The notes under the pieces are model-generated. The model had not been told where the DNA came from, did not search any database, and saw nothing but the letters and a program-made list of their open reading frames with translations. Positions 6,500-12,729 of a stretch of 14,451 nucleotides of DNA are shown one piece after another. Origin of the DNA: Candidatus Altarchaeum sp. CG2_30_32_3053 (GTDB taxonomy: Archaea; Altiarchaeota; Altiarchaeia; Altiarchaeales; Altiarchaeaceae); assembly GCA_001873845.1 (NCBI GenBank), contig MNZY01000123.1, positions 1-14,451 of the forward strand, given 5' to 3'. The position numbers were made by a program, and so were the translations under genes. Position 1 is the first letter of the stretch; every line of letters starts with the position of its first letter.

Positions 6500-9286
6500 A
6501 TGATGAAAATGAGCAGGAAAACAAAAATTTTAGATAGGGGGGCTTTGGCATTGGTTGTTGTGTTTTTAATTTTAGGTCCGAGTCTGAATGTCTATGCCGA
6601 TATTCTGTGTGAAACACGTATTGCAATTTCAGATATTTATAAAGATTCAACGGCAAATTTAGCTGTCACCATTTCCAACTCAACCGGTTCGCATAATTGC
6701 ATAACAGATAATTACGGATATGTAACATGTAATCCTGGTGTTGGTGTAGGAAATTTTTCAGTAAATCTGACATTCTGCGGCAACATTTACAGTTTTAAGG
6801 TTTCTGTTAAATCATCGTGTGATGTGGAAAATTTAACCCTGAATATATCCTCATCCTGCCAGATTCCAAATTCCTGCAATGCAAACGAAAACTGTTCGGA
6901 TAATCAGAATTGCTATAACGGATATTGTAAAAATTTAAACTGTAACGCGGGATACACTGCAAAAAATCACCAGTGCGAATTTGCTATCGGATGCAAGATT
7001 GGAGCTAAAGTAGGTGCCAGAGGGGGTGCAACATCCCTGCAGAAAGTAGTGGAAATTTCAAACTGCACGACATTAAGTGAGGAAAATAAAACATACATAT
7101 TGACACAGGATATAAACACAGGTGATAATGCCTGCATAAATATATCCGCAGACGATATTGTTATAGATTGCAGATGGCATAAAATTTCAGGGAACGGCAA
7201 CGGAACGGGAATTAAAATAACCGGAAATAATGTTATAGTGGAGAATTGCATAATTGAAAATTTTTCAACAGGAATAATGTTAAATGCTAACGATACAACT
7301 GTCTATTGTAATATTATTCAAAATAATTCCGAAGGACTATCATCGGGTGAAAGAAATGTTCATAATAAAATATATAAAAATTTAATTAGAGATAATGAGG
7401 CAGGCATACACAGATTGGATGTGTCAGTGAATATTTCAATAGCTGCAAACGAGATTATAAAAAATAAATTTGGGATATATGCACCTTTTATGAATGCAAA
7501 CAAATCGCCTGATTTAAGCAACAATGTAATCTGTTCAAATGAGGTTAATGTAAATTTTACCGATTATTCAAACACAAGCAACTGCACTTTGCCTGATTTA
7601 GCAATAACCAAAATTGATATTCCTTTAATGTCAGACGGAAATTTAACGATAAATGTTACAGCAGAAAATCTGTTCAAAAATTTATACAATGGTTCTGCAA
7701 TTGTTTCAGTAATTATTGAAGGAAATAATCAGACAACATCTGAAAATAAGACCATTGATGGAAACATTTCAATCCACAACTTATCCTTTAATTTTTCTTC
7801 ATTGCCTTCGGGAATTTATTTTGTAACTGCCTCAATATATTCTGTGTCGGAAATTAACGAATCAAACAGCCAGAATAATGCCCTTTCAAATGCTTATGCA
7901 GCAATTAAGGAAAATCGGTGTCTTGTTTACGGAAAAACCAGACATTTGAAAAGGTTAATGCCAAATATAAATTTAACCCAAATAAAGTTAATGCCAAATA
8001 TAAATTTAACCCTAATAAATAATTCAAACAATGAAGAAATTTTAAATTTAACAAGTGATGAAAATGGATTTTTTGAAATTGTTCTGAATGAAGGAAATTA
8101 CACTCTGAAAAGTATTTATTCAATATATGAAACTGTTAATGTAGGTAAAAATTCTGTTGTTGAAAAAAATGTGTCTGTAAATCTATTAACTCTGAACATT
8201 ACTGATACCCGTAATATTTCATTAGAAAATGCAGAAATTGTAATAATAGATGCCAATAATAGCGAAGGTGTTGTTTTACTGACAAATGAAAACGGAATTG
8301 CCGAATTTATATATGCGACAGGACATAGTTATAAAATTTTTATGTTTAAGGAAGGATATGCTCCATTTCATGACATAATAAATCAAATATATTTTGGAGC
8401 AACTTATCACATAATGGCAGAGGATTGCACAATATCTTCAAAAAATACATCAATGTTTGAAAATTACACCTTAAAAATTTACAATGACATACAAAACAAA
8501 ATAAGGCAAAACAAGATTGAACGAGTAATTTCTTATGTTGTAGGTAAGAAAAATATGACACGGCCTGCACAAAAGGTCGGAGTAAGAGTCGGAGCAAAAC
8601 CAATAACAAAAACAGCAAAATGTTATGTCAACATAACAAATATTCCTGAAAATTTAACTGTAAGTGTAATTGAAAATGAAACTAATGAAACATCCGCTAA
8701 AAATTCAGGTTTCAATGGCATTGAGATAGTCAGAATAGTAAAAAAAACAGGAAATAAGACAGTTCCGCTTGGCGATGTCAATATAAATTTTACATACAAA
8801 AACAAGGATTTTGGAAATGTTATTGCCGAATCCGGCAATATAGGCGAGCAAAATTTAAGTTATGAGATTATTCATTTAGATGCAAATGAAACAAAGAAGG
8901 TCGGTGAAAAAATTTTATACCTTCCAGTAAAAAACAATAAAGGTCTTATATGTGTAAATGACAATGCGACAAGTCAGAGTGACATAAACAATATGATTGA
9001 AAATGACTGCAATGGAAATTGGAGGATTATGAATGAAAACGATACTGTAACATTTGATAATATTTCATACTATTATAGGGTATTAAGTAACGGGACCGGG
9101 GCAGTTGAATTAAATTTTGTACTCGGCGATGCAAATAAAAATAACATGCTGGATTTGGGAGATGTGTTTAAAATAATTGAACATATTTTTACTTTTTCAT
9201 CTGTTCCTGCACGAGCAGACGTAAACAATGATAAAACAATAGATATATTTAATGTTGTGGAAATTCTGGAGAATATTTCAGGATGA
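6500..9286 (+). CDS. Large secreted multidomain protein with beta-helix and C-terminal dockerin
   Basis: A signal peptide (residues 1-33: basic start, LALVVVFLILG core, likely cleavage after VYA) marks export. In order come: a Cys-rich EGF-like stretch (about 120-165) with regularly spaced cysteines; a NosD/right-handed beta-helix region (about 215-345) with repeated N-x-I-x-x-N turns; a CARDB-like domain starting PDLAITKIDI (about 368-460); and two carboxypeptidase-regulatory-like beta sandwiches (about 505-620) with DENGFFEI and NENGIAEF turns. A Thr/Asn-rich region follows, then a C-terminal type I dockerin (874-928) with two calcium loops, DANKNNMLDLGD and DVNNDKTIDIFN. N-x-S/T sequons are very frequent, suggesting archaeal N-glycosylation. 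No carbohydrate-active catalytic domain is evident. Dockerins bind cohesins, so attachment to a cell-surface or extracellular complex is likely; no cohesin is in the window. A 33-bp tandem duplication lies inside. Confidence 0.85.
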   Translation: MMKMSRKTKILDRGALALVVVFLILGPSLNVYADILCETRIAISDIYKDSTANLAVTISNSTGSHNCITDNYGYVTCNPGVGVGNFSVNLTFCGNIYSFKVSVKSSCDVENLTLNISSSCQIPNSCNANENCSDNQNCYNGYCKNLNCNAGYTAKNHQCEFAIGCKIGAKVGARGGATSLQKVVEISNCTTLSEENKTYILTQDINTGDNACINISADDIVIDCRWHKISGNGNGTGIKITGNNVIVENCIIENFSTGIMLNANDTTVYCNIIQNNSEGLSSGERNVHNKIYKNLIRDNEAGIHRLDVSVNISIAANEIIKNKFGIYAPFMNANKSPDLSNNVICSNEVNVNFTDYSNTSNCTLPDLAITKIDIPLMSDGNLTINVTAENLFKNLYNGSAIVSVIIEGNNQTTSENKTIDGNISIHNLSFNFSSLPSGIYFVTASIYSVSEINESNSQNNALSNAYAAIKENRCLVYGKTRHLKRLMPNINLTQIKLMPNINLTLINNSNNEEILNLTSDENGFFEIVLNEGNYTLKSIYSIYETVNVGKNSVVEKNVSVNLLTLNITDTRNISLENAEIVIIDANNSEGVVLLTNENGIAEFIYATGHSYKIFMFKEGYAPFHDIINQIYFGATYHIMAEDCTISSKNTSMFENYTLKIYNDIQNKIRQNKIERVISYVVGKKNMTRPAQKVGVRVGAKPITKTAKCYVNITNIPENLTVSVIENETNETSAKNSGFNGIEIVRIVKKTGNKTVPLGDVNINFTYKNKDFGNVIAESGNIGEQNLSYEIIHLDANETKKVGEKILYLPVKNNKGLICVNDNATSQSDINNMIENDCNGNWRIMNENDTVTFDNISYYYRVLSNGTGAVELNFVLGDANKNNMLDLGDVFKIIEHIFTFSSVPARADVNNDKTIDIFNVVEILENISG
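7954..8019. repeat. 33-bp in-frame tandem duplication in the dockerin protein gene
   Basis: Units 7954-7986 and 7987-8019 differ at one base (A at 7980, T at 8013). Each encodes an 11-residue block, LMPNINLT followed by QIK or LIN, and the change turns a Gln codon into Leu. It lies at the junction between the CARDB-like and the peptidase-regulatory-like segments. The near-identity suggests a recent event. Confidence 0.95.
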
Positions 9287-9363
9287 AAAATAAAAACAGT
9301 ATAAATTTACCGAATGTCTTTACTTTGATTGATAAGATTGTTACCGAAGGTTAAATTTAAATT

Positions 9364-10614
9364 ATGCGGCAAATGAATATTATAACATACATAATCAGGC
9401 ACAAAGAAATTTTGCTTGAAATTTTGGAAAAATTCAGGACTCCAGCATACATATATTTTGAAGAAATTTTGCAGGAAAATGTTCAGAAATACTTTGATGC
9501 ATTTAAGAGATACGGGAAATTTAAGATGATGTATGCGTATAAAGCGAATACAAACATAGAAATCTGTAAAATTTTGAAAAATTTAAATGTGGGAGCAGAT
9601 GTTGTATCCGCGGGAGAATTACACATAGCAAAACACATAAATTTAAATTCAAGAGATGTGATATTTACGAGCAACGGAAAAACAGATGAAGGTATTGATT
9701 CTGCATTAAATTTCGGATGCACCATTAACATTGACGGATTTGAAGAAATAGAAATCATAGATGAAATCTCAAAACAGATAAATAAGAGACCAAAGGTCTC
9801 TTTCAGAATAAATCCGGAGGTAAATCCGCACACACACGACAAAATTGCAACCGGAGTTAAGGAATCAAAATTCGGAATAAATTTTAAAGAGGCACTCAAC
9901 GCATACAAGCTTGCGGGACAAAAAAATTTTGAAATTTTGGGAATTCACTGCCATATCGGTTCGCAGATTACAGAAATTGAGCCGTTTGTTGAAGAGGCTA
10001 AAAAAATCAGCAAAATAGTGACTGACCTGCACAAGGCAGGAATAAATTTAAAATTTGTTGATTTAGGCGGAGGATTGGGAATTGATTACCTGCACAATGG
10101 AAGTTATAATGGCTTATCTCATAACGATTTAGCAAACGGAATACTTCCGATAGTTGAAAATTTAAATAAAAATCTACGGTATGATGTTGAATTGATTCTT
10201 GAGCCGGGAAGAAGCATCGTCGGAAATACGGGAATACTACTTACAAAAGTTCTGAGTATCAAGCGAACTCCATATAAGAAATTTATAAATGCTGATGCAG
10301 GATTTAACGATTTAATAAGGCCCGCAATGTACGATGCGTACCATAAAATTTTAAATTTAAATGACCAGTCAGAAGGAGATGAAATTTTTGATGTTGCGGG
10401 AAATTTATGCGAAAGCTGCGACATTTTGGGAAGGGGCAGAAAAATCAAAGCAAATCGCAACGATATCCTCGCTGTTCTTGATGCCGGTGCTTACGGATTC
10501 AGTATGTGTTCTAACTACAATTCAATGCCAAAGCCGGCGGAAATTCTGATTACAAAAGATAAAAAGGTAAAGGTGTTGAGAGAAAGGGAAAAATTTTCGG
10601 CTTTAATAAAATAA
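9364..10614 (+). CDS. lysA: Diaminopimelate decarboxylase
   Basis: LysA decarboxylates meso-diaminopimelate to L-lysine, the last step of the DAP lysine pathway, using PLP. The 416 residues are the normal length for a fold-type III enzyme. The PLP lysine is K60 in MYAYKANTN. Other site residues visible are IHCHIGSQ (194-201), DLGGGLGIDY (233-242), the phosphate-binding EPGRSIVGNTG (280-290), CESCDILGRGR (349-359), where the C-E pair and D353 come from the partner subunit, and DAGAYGFSMCSNYNSMPKP (373-391) with Y377. AAGGT lies about ten bases before the ATG at 9364. A second in-frame ATG follows three codons later, so the exact start is slightly uncertain. It is 77 bases downstream of the dockerin gene; co-transcription is possible, but no functional link is apparent. 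Confidence 0.96.
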   Translation: MRQMNIITYIIRHKEILLEILEKFRTPAYIYFEEILQENVQKYFDAFKRYGKFKMMYAYKANTNIEICKILKNLNVGADVVSAGELHIAKHINLNSRDVIFTSNGKTDEGIDSALNFGCTINIDGFEEIEIIDEISKQINKRPKVSFRINPEVNPHTHDKIATGVKESKFGINFKEALNAYKLAGQKNFEILGIHCHIGSQITEIEPFVEEAKKISKIVTDLHKAGINLKFVDLGGGLGIDYLHNGSYNGLSHNDLANGILPIVENLNKNLRYDVELILEPGRSIVGNTGILLTKVLSIKRTPYKKFINADAGFNDLIRPAMYDAYHKILNLNDQSEGDEIFDVAGNLCESCDILGRGRKIKANRNDILAVLDAGAYGFSMCSNYNSMPKPAEILITKDKKVKVLREREKFSALIK

Positions 10615-10645
10615 TCTTGCCGTTGCCAGAATATTTAAAAATCTA

Positions 10646-11154
10646 GTAACTATTCAGCCACTCAAAAAATCAAATGTAAATTTTTTGATTTTACGCTTAC
10701 TTTGTTCCAATCAGTTCGTTCGTGTCTTTTTGAAATCTTTATGATTTCAAAAATCGTGTATTTTCAAATCTCATAAATTTTAAAATCGTATTTTTTTTTG
10801 AAATTTTACGCTTACTTCGTTCGTGTATTTACAAAAATGCAACTCATTTTTGTAAGATTGAAAACTTGCAGGTTTCAGTATTCAAAATAAATTTTGAAAT
10901 AAGTTCGCTTCGTTCTCATTTAAAAATTCCCTAAATTTTTAAAGATTGAAAACTTGCAGGTTTCAGTATTTTAAAATCCCAAGATTTTTAAAGATTGAAA
11001 ATTTCAAAGATTTTCAGTATATTTTCAAAACTCTGCGTTTTGAAAATACGCTCACTTCGTTCGGAGATTTTAAAATCGCTGGTAAATTTTTGTCACCTCA
11101 CTTCGTTCGGAGATTTTCAAAATTTCATTTTGAAAATACCCTCTGAATAGTTAC
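10646..11154. mobile_element. 509-bp non-coding element with 12-bp terminal inverted repeats and seven hairpins
   Basis: The ends are perfect inverted repeats: GTAACTATTCAG at 10646-10657 and CTGAATAGTTAC at 11143-11154. Inside are seven perfect or near-perfect stem-loops: 10727-10753 (11-bp stem, 5-nt loop), 10830-10854 (10, 5), 10881-10898 (8, 2), 10919-10943 (10, 5), 10996-11016 (7, 7), 11021-11047 (11, 5) and 11113-11137 (11, 3). They alternate with variants of CACTTCGTTCG. A 29-bp direct repeat is at 10854-10882 and 10942-10970. No open reading frame of coding quality exists inside. No target-site duplication is obvious (ATCTA on the left, ATGGT on the right). I read it as a MITE-like or otherwise non-autonomous repeat; its mobilising enzyme is not in the window. 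Confidence 0.6.
10854..11020. repeat. 29-bp direct repeats inside the hairpin element
   Basis: AAGATTGAAAACTTGCAGG followed by TTTCAGTATT is identical at 10854-10882 and 10942-10970. A third, diverged copy at 10991-11020 keeps AAGATTGAAAA and TTTTCAGTAT. In the first two copies the arms TGAAAAC and GGTTTCA pair imperfectly, whereas in the third TGAAAAT and ATTTTCA pair perfectly, so pairing is kept while the sequence changes. Confidence 0.8.
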
Positions 11155-11174
11155 ATGGTTTTTTAAAATATTTA

Positions 11175-11230
11175 TATTTGTATTGTTATTGTATTTTTAT
11201 TGTATTTGTATTGTTATTGTATTTTTATTG
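11175..11230. repeat. 28-bp perfect tandem duplication upstream of aIF1A
   Basis: Two identical 28-bp units, 11175-11202 and 11203-11230, are made of TATTTGTATTG, TTATTG and TATTTTTATTG words. They end 84 bases before the aIF1A start codon, so they could carry duplicated upstream promoter sequence. A TTTAAATA string at 11297-11304 is the nearest TATA-like element. Confidence 0.9.
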
Positions 11231-11314
11231 TTATACCTCTTATTTATATTCGTATTTTTAATTTAGCACAGTCATTTTAATTTAGCATTTGTATTGTTTA
11301 AATATTAACATAAG

Positions 11315-11608
11315 ATGGGTAAAAAAAATGTAGTAGTAGAATATAAAGTCAGAACTCCTAAAAAGGGAGAGGTTGTTGGTGAAGTGCAGCAGGTTTTGGG
11401 ATATACGAGAATGAAGGTCAAGTGTTCGGACGGAAAGGAACGTATGTGCAGAATTCCGGGAAAAGTAAGATGGAGGATGAGAATTCATGAAGCGGATTAT
11501 GTAATTGTTGAGCCGTGGGAGATTGAAAAAGATACAAAAGGAGATGTTATATGGAAATATGGCCCCAACGATGTGAACTGGCTAAGGGCAAGGGGCTTCG
11601 TACGATAA
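11315..11608 (+). CDS. eif1A: Translation initiation factor aIF1A
   Basis: aIF1A is an OB-fold factor that binds the A-site of the small ribosomal subunit during initiation and stabilises start-codon selection. The 97 residues have the archaeal pattern: a short basic N-terminus, GEVVGEVQQVLGYTRMKVKCSDGKERMCRIPGK-type beta strands (residues 18-49), a WRMRIHEADYVIVEPWE core and a C-terminal helix with YGPNDVNWLRARGF. Length is normal for archaea, which lack the eukaryotic C-terminal tail. No Shine–Dalgarno sequence precedes the ATG at 11315, suggesting a leaderless or short-leader mRNA. The topA stub begins 73 bases downstream. Confidence 0.96.
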   Translation: MGKKNVVVEYKVRTPKKGEVVGEVQQVLGYTRMKVKCSDGKERMCRIPGKVRWRMRIHEADYVIVEPWEIEKDTKGDVIWKYGPNDVNWLRARGFVR

Positions 11609-11619
11609 ACAAAATAAAC

Positions 11620-11649
11620 AAAATAAATTAAAGCAAAATAAATTAAAGC
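11620..11649. repeat. 15-bp tandem duplication downstream of aIF1A
   Basis: AAAATAAATTAAAGC occurs at 11620-11634 and again, identically, at 11635-11649. It is immediately preceded by repeated AAAATAAAC-like units (from about 11605). It is non-coding and lies between aIF1A and the topA stub. Confidence 0.9.
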
Positions 11650-11681
11650 AGGCAAATTTTTAAGTTCTTAAATTTTTTGAA

Positions 11682-11843
11682 ATGCAGATTCTTATAATTG
11701 CAGAAAAGCCAAGCGTTGCAGAGAGAATTGCAAGTTCATTTGGAAATGCATCTAAATTAATGGATGGAAAGGCATCCTACTTTGAAATAAATTTGAAGGA
11801 AAATCATCACGATTACGCTCGGATATTTTTCAAGCAAGCTTGA
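11682..11843 (+). pseudogene. topA: Truncated DNA topoisomerase I (type IA) N-terminus
   Basis: The 53 encoded residues begin MQILIIAEKPSVAERIASSFG, the strand and helix that open the TOPRIM domain of archaeal type IA topoisomerases, followed by an LMDGKASYFEI segment that matches 'KxxxGxSYYEI'. E8, the acidic TOPRIM residue in AEKPS, is present. After NHHDYA the homology stops and the frame runs into repeat-like DNA (CGCTCGG followed by a perfect palindrome) and a TGA at 11841. More than 90% of a normal topoisomerase is missing. The intact enzyme, if the cell has one, must be elsewhere. Confidence 0.75.
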
Positions 11844-11846
11844 AAA
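11827..11846. repeat. 9-bp perfect palindrome at the topA truncation point
   Basis: TTTTCAAGC at 11827-11835 and GCTTGAAAA at 11838-11846 form a 9-bp stem with a 2-nt loop. It is preceded by ACGCTCGG, the same arrangement of motif plus hairpin seen in the 10646-11154 element, and it begins where topA homology ends. Confidence 0.7.
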
Positions 11847-11914
11847 TAAAGAAAAAATTTAATTTCCATCTTTGATGATAATGACGGAATTGTGAAATTT
11901 AATGAAAATTTAAA

Positions 11915-12048
11915 GTAACTATTTAGATGACATAAAATTTATCTCTAAAAATTTCAAAAAATACAATTTTCAAAATTGCAGAGATTTTGAAAAGACACGA
12001 ACGAAGTGAGTGGAACAAAATAAGCGAAAATCAAAATTTTGCCGGTAA
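11915..12048 (-). repeat. Hairpin-repeat family, copy C (inverted)
   Basis: Read on the minus strand it runs from an ACCGGCAAAATTTTGATTTT segment, through GTTCCACTCACTTCGTTCG (12016 down to about 11998) and hairpins, to CTAAATAGTTAC (11926-11915). The last matches the CTGAATAGTTAC terminus of the 509-bp element with one change. A CAATTTT/AAAATTG palindrome is inside. The copy lacks the opposite terminus. It begins where the DNA downstream of the topA stub ends. Confidence 0.75.
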
Positions 12049-12144
12049 TTACAAAAACCAGAAGTTTTTAAAATATCCGAATGACAATGACCTTTATGTC
12101 AGGATTATTCCGTGAATCGTACAAATTTAATTTTTTAATTCTAA

Positions 12145-12173
12145 TCCCCTCATAAATACTAAAAATGAGGGGA
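12145..12173. other. GC-rich hairpin in non-coding DNA
   Basis: TCCCCTCAT at 12145-12153 pairs perfectly with ATGAGGGGA at 12165-12173 around an 11-nt loop. It stands out in very AT-rich surroundings. T-rich sequence lies before it (12131-12138), so on the minus strand it would precede an A-rich rather than T-rich tract; on the plus strand no U tract follows. It is therefore not a classical terminator. A small RNA or an IS-end stem are alternatives. Confidence 0.5.
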
Positions 12174-12220
12174 ATTGGACTGCGTAGCTTTATAAATTGC
12201 GTTTTTCAAATCTTTAAAGT

Positions 12221-12280
12221 ACGCTCATTTTGTTTCGCTACTTTTATATATTTTAAATCTTTATGATTTTGAAAATGTGC
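12221..12280 (+). repeat. Degenerate hairpin-repeat copy D
   Basis: ACGCTCATTTTGTTTCGCTAC followed by AAATCTTTATGATTTT repeats, with substitutions, the ACGCTCACTTTGTTCCACTC core and the hairpin of copies A and B. The 5-nt TTTAT loop and the AAATC and GATTT arm segments beside it are unchanged. Together with copy C it fills most of the 486-bp gene-free stretch 11844-12329; elsewhere in that stretch I see no gene. Confidence 0.65.
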
Positions 12281-12329
12281 TATAAAAAGAGCATCTTTTG
12301 CCGTTGTTGAGTATAAAATATATGAAAAT

Positions 12330-12548
12330 TTAATTAGTTATTTGTGTGTTGTGAAGAACATAGGATTTAATATGGTTACGCAAAGTATTTGGTGAAATTT
12401 TTGTTAGACGACATATTTCTTCTTGTTTCAGTCCTTGACTTTTCAGCCAAAGTGATTCCATTCTGCGTTGAATAAGAGGGTGAGGATAGTGATATCTCTC
12501 ATAATTCAACCTCTCAATATATTTTTCCGTAAATTTTACTTCAATCAT
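12330..12548 (-). pseudogene. IS630-type transposase N-terminal HTH remnant
   Basis: The 72 residues contain HPLIQRRMESLWLKSQGLKQ, then EEICRLTKISPNTLRNHIKSY, the helix-turn-helix that opens IS630/Tc1-mariner-type transposases ('HP..QrRm.alwLks.G....ei...tgis..TvrryL..Y'). It stops directly after this domain, with no DDE catalytic part encoded in any frame downstream (12329 leftwards). It may be a truncated transposase, or a small stand-alone HTH protein derived from one. The ATG at 12548 gives a complete domain. A 75-bp element with inverted TTGCTCAATA ends lies just upstream. Confidence 0.65.
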
Positions 12549-12562
12549 CTTATTTTGTGAAC

Positions 12563-12637
12563 TTGCTCAATAAGTAGTGGTAAACTACACTTATATTCAC
12601 ATAAAACAAGAGTGAATTACTGCCCAATATTGAGCAA
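12563..12637. repeat. 75-bp element with inverted TTGCTCAATA ends; second copy of the 44-bp repeat
   Basis: TTGCTCAATA at 12563-12572 and TATTGAGCAA at 12628-12637 are a perfect 10-bp inverted pair. Between them, 12579-12622 is the second copy of the block at 1395-1438. A further small palindrome, GTAGT/ACTAC, is at the left. It lies between the transposase remnant and cooC, so it could be a small MITE, an IS end or a regulatory repeat. Confidence 0.65.
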
Positions 12638-12729
12638 ATACTATTTTGTTTTAAATACAATTAATAATTATGTTTCATTTAATAAAAACGCAATTTCCGA
12701 AGTTGCGCAGCATAATTTAATTTACAGCT

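Noticed and set aside
9483..9908. Long open frame of 141 codons antisense to lysA
   Set aside because: It is a shadow of a strongly coding gene. The lysA frame has clear family motifs and the antisense translation has none.
10854..10970. Two identical 29-bp repeats as a mini CRISPR
   Set aside because: The 59-bp interval contains a hairpin and a TTCGTTCG motif, only two true copies exist, and no cas gene is present. They are part of the hairpin element.
10946..11146. Open frame of 66 codons on the plus strand
   Set aside because: It lies wholly within the hairpin-repeat element and its translation is repeat-derived low-complexity text.
11856..11918. Short frame reading SIFDDNDGIVKFNE, resembling an EF-hand loop
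   Set aside because: The first ligand position is not acidic, the frame is only about 20 codons between stops, and there is no partner loop.
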